From: Dinochytrium kinnereticum
Taxonomy: Eukaryota > Chytridiomycota > Chytridiomycetes > Chytridiales > Chytridiaceae
Length of the DNA stretch: 28,940 nucleotides
Direction of reading: 5' to 3'
NCBI GenBank assembly: GCA_027604005.1
Contig: JADGJT010000302.1
Location: 1 to 28,940 of the forward strand
In this document: positions 24,671 through 28,940 of the stretch, piece by piece
How positions within the stretch are numbered: the stretch's first letter is position 1
Layout: every line of letters starts with the position of its first letter
Notes under the pieces: generated by a model
Told to the model about the DNA's origin: nothing
Database searches by the model: none
The model's input: only the letters and a program-made list of their open reading frames with translations
Made by a program: the position numbers and the translations under genes

Positions 24671-24909
24671 GAGAAAGACGCGTATCGCCCGCCCGTGTCT
24701 CTTCTTTTTTTTTGTATGCTTTTTTCCCTTTCTTTTCTCTGTTCTTTTGTGCGTTCTCTGCTGCTGTGTTATCGGCGAGCTCCACTTGGTGCCTCCTCCT
24801 CCCGCAGATGCACGCGCGTCAAGAGATGACGGCGTCCGAAGCCGTAGCCTCCAGTCAACGTCTCCAGGGATGCAACGTCCAGCCAGTGACAAATTTCTTC
24901 ACTTTTCCG

Positions 24910-27552
24910 ATGAAGCTTCTGCAGACCCTGCGCTGGGCGAGAGCGCTGCCGACGGCCTCGCGAGCGTCGCTTCCTCGCGTCCAGCAGCGCATGGGCATCA
25001 TGACGGCCTCATTCGCCACCACCACCGACGCACCGCGCATCCATCACCGTTCATGCACATCGCTGCTGCGACTTGGCATTCGCATGGCGTCCACGCCTTC
25101 GCGGATGCTCAACACGTCCCAGGATTACGATCAGTTCCTGGCACGCTTTCTCGAGATCAAGCACCTGGACTCAAAGGTCGTCACGCCTGCAAGGCTTATG
25201 GCGGAGGATATTCTGGCGCAGAAGGTTAAGGAGGGGTTCAAGGTCACGGTTCGAAACCTTGGTGTCATTGCTCACTTGACTCTTGCGCCGCCTGACATTC
25301 GAGAACTGCTTGAGGCCGTCTCCAATAAATACAACCTAGAGCCCGACAGCGCCATCTTCTCCAAGTTGATTCGGAATGCTCTCCACGCTGGGGACCCGGC
25401 CCTTGCTTGTGAGATTCTGGCACGTGCTGTTAAGATGCCGGCGTTCCAATGGAAACATCATCCGGATCTCGTCAAGGTTTGGGGATTGATGTCAAAGGAT
25501 ATTATTAGCAAACTACCGGTGTCGACGTTTAGCGCACTCATTCAAGCTCACATCAACTGCCGCTCTGGTCCTAAGGCGCTGGATGTTTACAACGCCGGAA
25601 AGCCAAAGATCCTAGCGTATCTGATGAAGACCTCTACCACATCAGAGGTCGTCACTGAACAAATGCCAGGGAAGGCATCTCGGCCCTCGAAGGAACAGAT
25701 TGAGCGCGACAGGATGACGACTTCTATCAATAATCTCATTTTAGTTAACGCCCTTACCTCTCCGGTCACCGCCAAATCCCTGTTTGATGAGGTTCGCTCT
25801 ACCGGCTTTGTGCCTTCAACCGAAGTTTACACTGCTTTGGTGAGAATCATTGGCTACTTTCGCTCAAATGAGTTGCCTCGCCTCCTCGAAGACATGCGTC
25901 GCAATAATGTTCCCCGCAACGAAAAGTTGTACTCCTCTTTCGCCAGCGTCCTTTCCAAAGCCTCTATCTCCTGTGACTTTGTCCTCGATGAGATGCGTCA
26001 GGACGGGGTCGTGCCCACCACCTACATCTACAATGGTCTTTTATCCGCACTTTTAAAGAGGGGTGAGATTCAGAAAGGGAGAGACCTGATGGAGACGATG
26101 AAAAAGGAGGGGATTCATCCGGATACTACGACCTACAATATCCTTTTGGAAGGATGCCTGTCGCGCGGAAAGTGGGACGAGGCTGACGGTTTGTTGAGTG
26201 AAATGGATGCTGCGGGAATCAAAAAAGACGTGGTCACCGTCAATACTCTCATCAGTGCTAATGCACGTCGGGAGGGAGGTGACCCGCGCCAAGGTCAAGT
26301 GCTTTTCGATACGATGCTGAAACCACCCGCAAATTTGAGACCGAACAGAAACACCTACAACGGTCTTCTTCGATGCCACCTGGCTCTGAAAGAATGGTCT
26401 CAAGCTGAATCACTCATTAAAAGCCTTGAAATTCACCCCTCCCTAACGATGAGGCCGGATGGAAGGATATACGACACTTACCTCCGCAGCCTTGCCGAAG
26501 AATCCGCAGCTTCATCTCAACCCGCTCCTCTGGCCGCTCAGATTGATAGAGCGCTAACATCGATGAGGTCGAGGGGCGTCTCAGCACAGGTCTCCACCCT
26601 GGCCGCTTTGATTCGATCCGCTGGGAAACGCCGTAACATCGGCGACGCGAAACGATATCACTCTCTGCTCGCCAGTCAGACGCTTTTCTCTGATTCCGAC
26701 AGCGTGAACAGCGCGATGATCACCGCTTTTGATGCATGCGGGGATTATGTTGGCGCTGTGAGATGGGCTGATTCCACCGTGCCTGGGAGTGGGACGGGGG
26801 ATGCTGATGTGACGACATTAAAGCAGGCTGGGAAGGTCGTTCAGATCGGTCGGGTGTCGACCTATGCTCTGATGGTCGCGCATGCGAGGGCAAAGAACGA
26901 AAAACTTGTGAATGCTGTTTGGGAGCAGCTAAAGCGGTTAGAGGAGGGCTATGTTACCGCTTCAAAAGAGAGAAAGGGGCGTGCGGGGTACTCGGTCAAC
27001 GAGGCCAACGCTTTTATTCAGGCTTACAACTACCTCGGGAACCTGGAGGGAGCGATGACCATGTGGAGAACCTGTTTCCAAATCCGTGCTTCAGAGGCTG
27101 AGTCCGAGATGGTTGACAATGCCCGCATGGTGAAATCATCGTTGCCTGGGGTGGACCTTGTCGACCGATACGGAGTTGACCGCATTACTGTCTCCCTTAT
27201 CCTTGATACGGTCGGTATGAACGGCACCCTTCCAGCCCTTCAGGCCCTTTGGTCAGAGATCGTTCAGTCGCGGTTCCCTGTGGATGTGAATAACTGGGTC
27301 TCTTACCTTGAGGGGTTGGCGAGATTTGGCGCTGATAAGGAAGTGGTGGATATTATCAGGGGACCTGCTGGGTTGAGGAGCCAAGTTAGGGTGTCCGAAA
27401 AGGTGTTTTGGTCTGTTCTTCCACTGATAAAAGATCAGGAATGCGCGAAGGAGATATGGGGGATATTAATGAAGGACTTTCCTGATTTAAAGGAGGGGGT
27501 TTCTGGTAAGATAGCGAATTATCTCGCGGAAAATGCTTGGTTAGAGCCGTGA
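24910..27552 (+). CDS. Mitochondrial pentatricopeptide repeat (PPR) protein
   Basis: RNA-binding helical-repeat protein, predicted to act in processing, stability or translation of mitochondrial transcripts. It is a single exon of 880 aa from the ATG at 24910, chosen because MKLLQTLRWARALPTASRA begins an Arg/Ser/Ala-rich leader. ATGs at 24808 and 24826 are in frame and would add up to 34 residues. PPR units are clearest at about 300-520, for example YIYNGLLSALLKRGEIQKG, TTYNILLEGCLSRGKWDEA and VTVNTLISANARR, each with the 35-residue two-helix pattern and G-x-x-P-D/N type turns. Further degenerate repeats extend on both sides (NTYNGLLRCHLALKEWSQA). The specific target RNA and ortholog are unknown. 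It lies 239 nt downstream of the DSS1-type nuclease on the same strand. Confidence 0.92.
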   Translation: MKLLQTLRWARALPTASRASLPRVQQRMGIMTASFATTTDAPRIHHRSCTSLLRLGIRMASTPSRMLNTSQDYDQFLARFLEIKHLDSKVVTPARLMAEDILAQKVKEGFKVTVRNLGVIAHLTLAPPDIRELLEAVSNKYNLEPDSAIFSKLIRNALHAGDPALACEILARAVKMPAFQWKHHPDLVKVWGLMSKDIISKLPVSTFSALIQAHINCRSGPKALDVYNAGKPKILAYLMKTSTTSEVVTEQMPGKASRPSKEQIERDRMTTSINNLILVNALTSPVTAKSLFDEVRSTGFVPSTEVYTALVRIIGYFRSNELPRLLEDMRRNNVPRNEKLYSSFASVLSKASISCDFVLDEMRQDGVVPTTYIYNGLLSALLKRGEIQKGRDLMETMKKEGIHPDTTTYNILLEGCLSRGKWDEADGLLSEMDAAGIKKDVVTVNTLISANARREGGDPRQGQVLFDTMLKPPANLRPNRNTYNGLLRCHLALKEWSQAESLIKSLEIHPSLTMRPDGRIYDTYLRSLAEESAASSQPAPLAAQIDRALTSMRSRGVSAQVSTLAALIRSAGKRRNIGDAKRYHSLLASQTLFSDSDSVNSAMITAFDACGDYVGAVRWADSTVPGSGTGDADVTTLKQAGKVVQIGRVSTYALMVAHARAKNEKLVNAVWEQLKRLEEGYVTASKERKGRAGYSVNEANAFIQAYNYLGNLEGAMTMWRTCFQIRASEAESEMVDNARMVKSSLPGVDLVDRYGVDRITVSLILDTVGMNGTLPALQALWSEIVQSRFPVDVNNWVSYLEGLARFGADKEVVDIIRGPAGLRSQVRVSEKVFWSVLPLIKDQECAKEIWGILMKDFPDLKEGVSGKIANYLAENAWLEP

Positions 27553-28473
27553 TTTCTGTTGGGATATGGGTTTTGAGTTTTGTGATTCTTATGAAGGCTT
27601 AAAACCATTTATTCTTGTATCGTTCGTTTTTCTATTTTGAAGTGCTCGCTTATTTTATCTCACTTTTAATCTGGACCATACGCCTCTTTTTGTTGCCCTC
27701 TCTTTCGAGATTATTTGTTAGTTTTATCTTTTGCTACTATCATGTTCCATTGCGGTAAAAGCTTCCGCTCTTCTTCTTTTTTCTTCTTTTTTTTTTGGCT
27801 CTCAATGGTCAAGTCACGATCTTTATTGGAATTTTGCATGTGTTTTTGGTTGGTTTTTTTACTCACGATGAATGCGGTGCGGAGGGAATAAAAATAATAA
27901 ATGGTCTACAGCGCTTGACGAAAAGAAACGGAACCATTTCACCCTTAAAATGCTTGAGCCTGCTTCCCTCGACTCCACTGATTCCTTGACTCCTCATTAA
28001 GCTCCCTGAGTGCCAGTTAAAACCACAATGGACACCCTGCAATCAACAAATCCAACCAGCGGGCATTGCGACTTGGAGCTTTTACTGGGGATCCCAGGGC
28101 TTCATCCTTCCAAGTCTATACCTAATAATAGCCATTGAATCCAAGTTTTGTCCACATGACTGCTTTTGATGTGTTAATGTTGTGCAGTAACAATCATATT
28201 CCTCATTGATGGTTCTCCACATCCATCAGAAGGATGTTCTATGATTGATTGTCAATCTTCAGAAATGGCGTCTCATGTTTTCATTTTCAACTATAGTTTG
28301 ACTGTTAGACCGCATGTGGTTAGATAGTTAGCTGCATACCCATTCGTTGTTTAAGTGTTGTGTGGTATCGTGTGTTTTCTATATTGCTTTTTGTGTTCCT
28401 TAATCTCCTGGGTCTAATTCAGTTTTCTTACAGTACATCTATTGCTGTCTACACAGTAATTTTGACCACTTCC
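27553..28473. other. AT-rich region without a gene
   Basis: T-rich sequence directly after the PPR stop (27580-27850) is likely its 3' untranslated region; an AATAAA hexamer occurs at 27887. The remaining part has only ORFs under about 90 codons with no domain. No RNA gene was recognised. Confidence 0.5.
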
Positions 28474-28940
28474 ATGATAAGTTACGCGAACCTTGAAAAA
28501 GGAGGGGAACCAAGGTGTACTGAGAGATTAGTAAGAAATAAATCGAACGCCACGGTACGAGAGGACCTGGCTACAGCGCCAGATTGGAAGTGTGACACTT
28601 GTGGCTTCTACTTCAATAGTTAAGATCTATGTCCCAATAACTATCACATCTCTTACAAGTCGAGGAACTGTTAGTATGATGACAGTTATATCTCTGAAGA
28701 ATCAATGAAAGAGTTGAACAGAAAGAAGAATCTGAGTCTCAGGGATAAGATCAAAGATGTTGTAAATGCGCGTGAGGTGACGCGTCCAGGCGCCATGATG
28801 GGTAGGAACATGGCCCACGCGTCACCCTACGCGGCGCAGTTGGGGCTGAGGACAGGGTATCCAAGAGGGTATCTGTGGAGGTGCATCATGGGTATCTACA
28901 AAGATATCATGAGGCACAGCCAGGTCAAGGACGCACAGCC
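28474..28940 (+). pseudogene. Decayed coding stretch running off the window edge
   Basis: One reading frame stays protein-like from the ATG at 28474 to the end of the window apart from two stops, TAA at 28621 and TAG at 28672. Before the first stop it reads WKCDTCGFYFNS, with a CxxC pair. Between the stops come DLCPNNYHISYKSRNC, again Cys-containing, and after the second a long open piece with SMKELNRKKNLSLRDKIKD and GYPRGYLWRCIMGIYKDIM. The shared frame and Cys pairs suggest one former protein, perhaps with a zinc-binding part, broken by nonsense changes. Alternatives are an unrecognised intron across the stops or a fragment of a mobile element. The family is not recognised. Confidence 0.35.
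28776..28826. repeat. 10-bp perfect inverted repeat (GGTGACGCGT / ACGCGTCACC)
   Basis: Arms at 28776-28785 and 28817-28826, separated by 31 nt. It sits inside the decayed coding frame at the right edge. It could be a hairpin, a dimeric protein site or chance. Confidence 0.4.

Noticed and set aside
28555..28567. GTACGAGAGGACC, similar to the sarcin-ricin loop of large-subunit rRNA
   Set aside because: Only 13 nt match; the sequence on both sides does not resemble rRNA, so it is most likely chance.

Overview
The window is nuclear DNA from a fungus, probably an early-diverging (zoosporic or zygomycete-type) lineage. The evidence is spliceosomal introns of about 43 to 481 nt with GT..AG ends and CTAAC/TACTAAC branch sites, a eukaryotic tRNA-Arg with a Pol III T-run, and a fungal gene set: a CDF zinc transporter, a KA1-domain kinase, an RGS protein, a homeodomain protein, an ERG3-type sterol desaturase, the mitochondrial exoribonuclease DSS1/MSU1 and a PPR protein. 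The lineage is inference; no single gene here fixes it. No bacterial operon, CRISPR array or clear intact mobile element is visible.

Layout. 5-77: tRNA-Arg(ACG), then 1.8 kb with no supportable gene. Minus strand: zinc transporter (4374-1857, 3 exons), KA1-type Ser/Thr kinase (7218-4666, 6 exons), a 2.3 kb gap with at most a weak spliced-gene candidate, then an acidic, Gln-rich protein of unknown function (12563-9512, 2 exons). Plus strand, after a divergent 1.3 kb intergenic region: RGS-domain protein (13886-16267, 4 exons), homeodomain protein (16994-19331, 3 exons), a broken C-5 sterol desaturase (20171-21241), DSS1-type mitochondrial RNase (21390-24670, 3 exons), mitochondrial PPR protein (24910-27552, 1 exon). 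The last 1.4 kb holds no intact gene, but a decayed coding stretch runs off the right edge.

Each spliced model was assembled by hand and checked for frame: transporter 610 aa, kinase 728 aa, unknown 934 aa, RGS 727 aa, homeodomain 701 aa, DSS1 1052 aa, PPR 880 aa. These genes read cleanly. The sterol desaturase does not: recognisable ERG3 pieces lie in all three frames, a block with the first two histidine boxes is missing, and two in-frame stops interrupt the end. This is the most interesting observation in the window.

Functionally this is an ordinary mixed fungal neighbourhood. The exception is the co-oriented DSS1 and PPR pair, both with mitochondrial-type leaders and both predicted to act on mitochondrial RNA.
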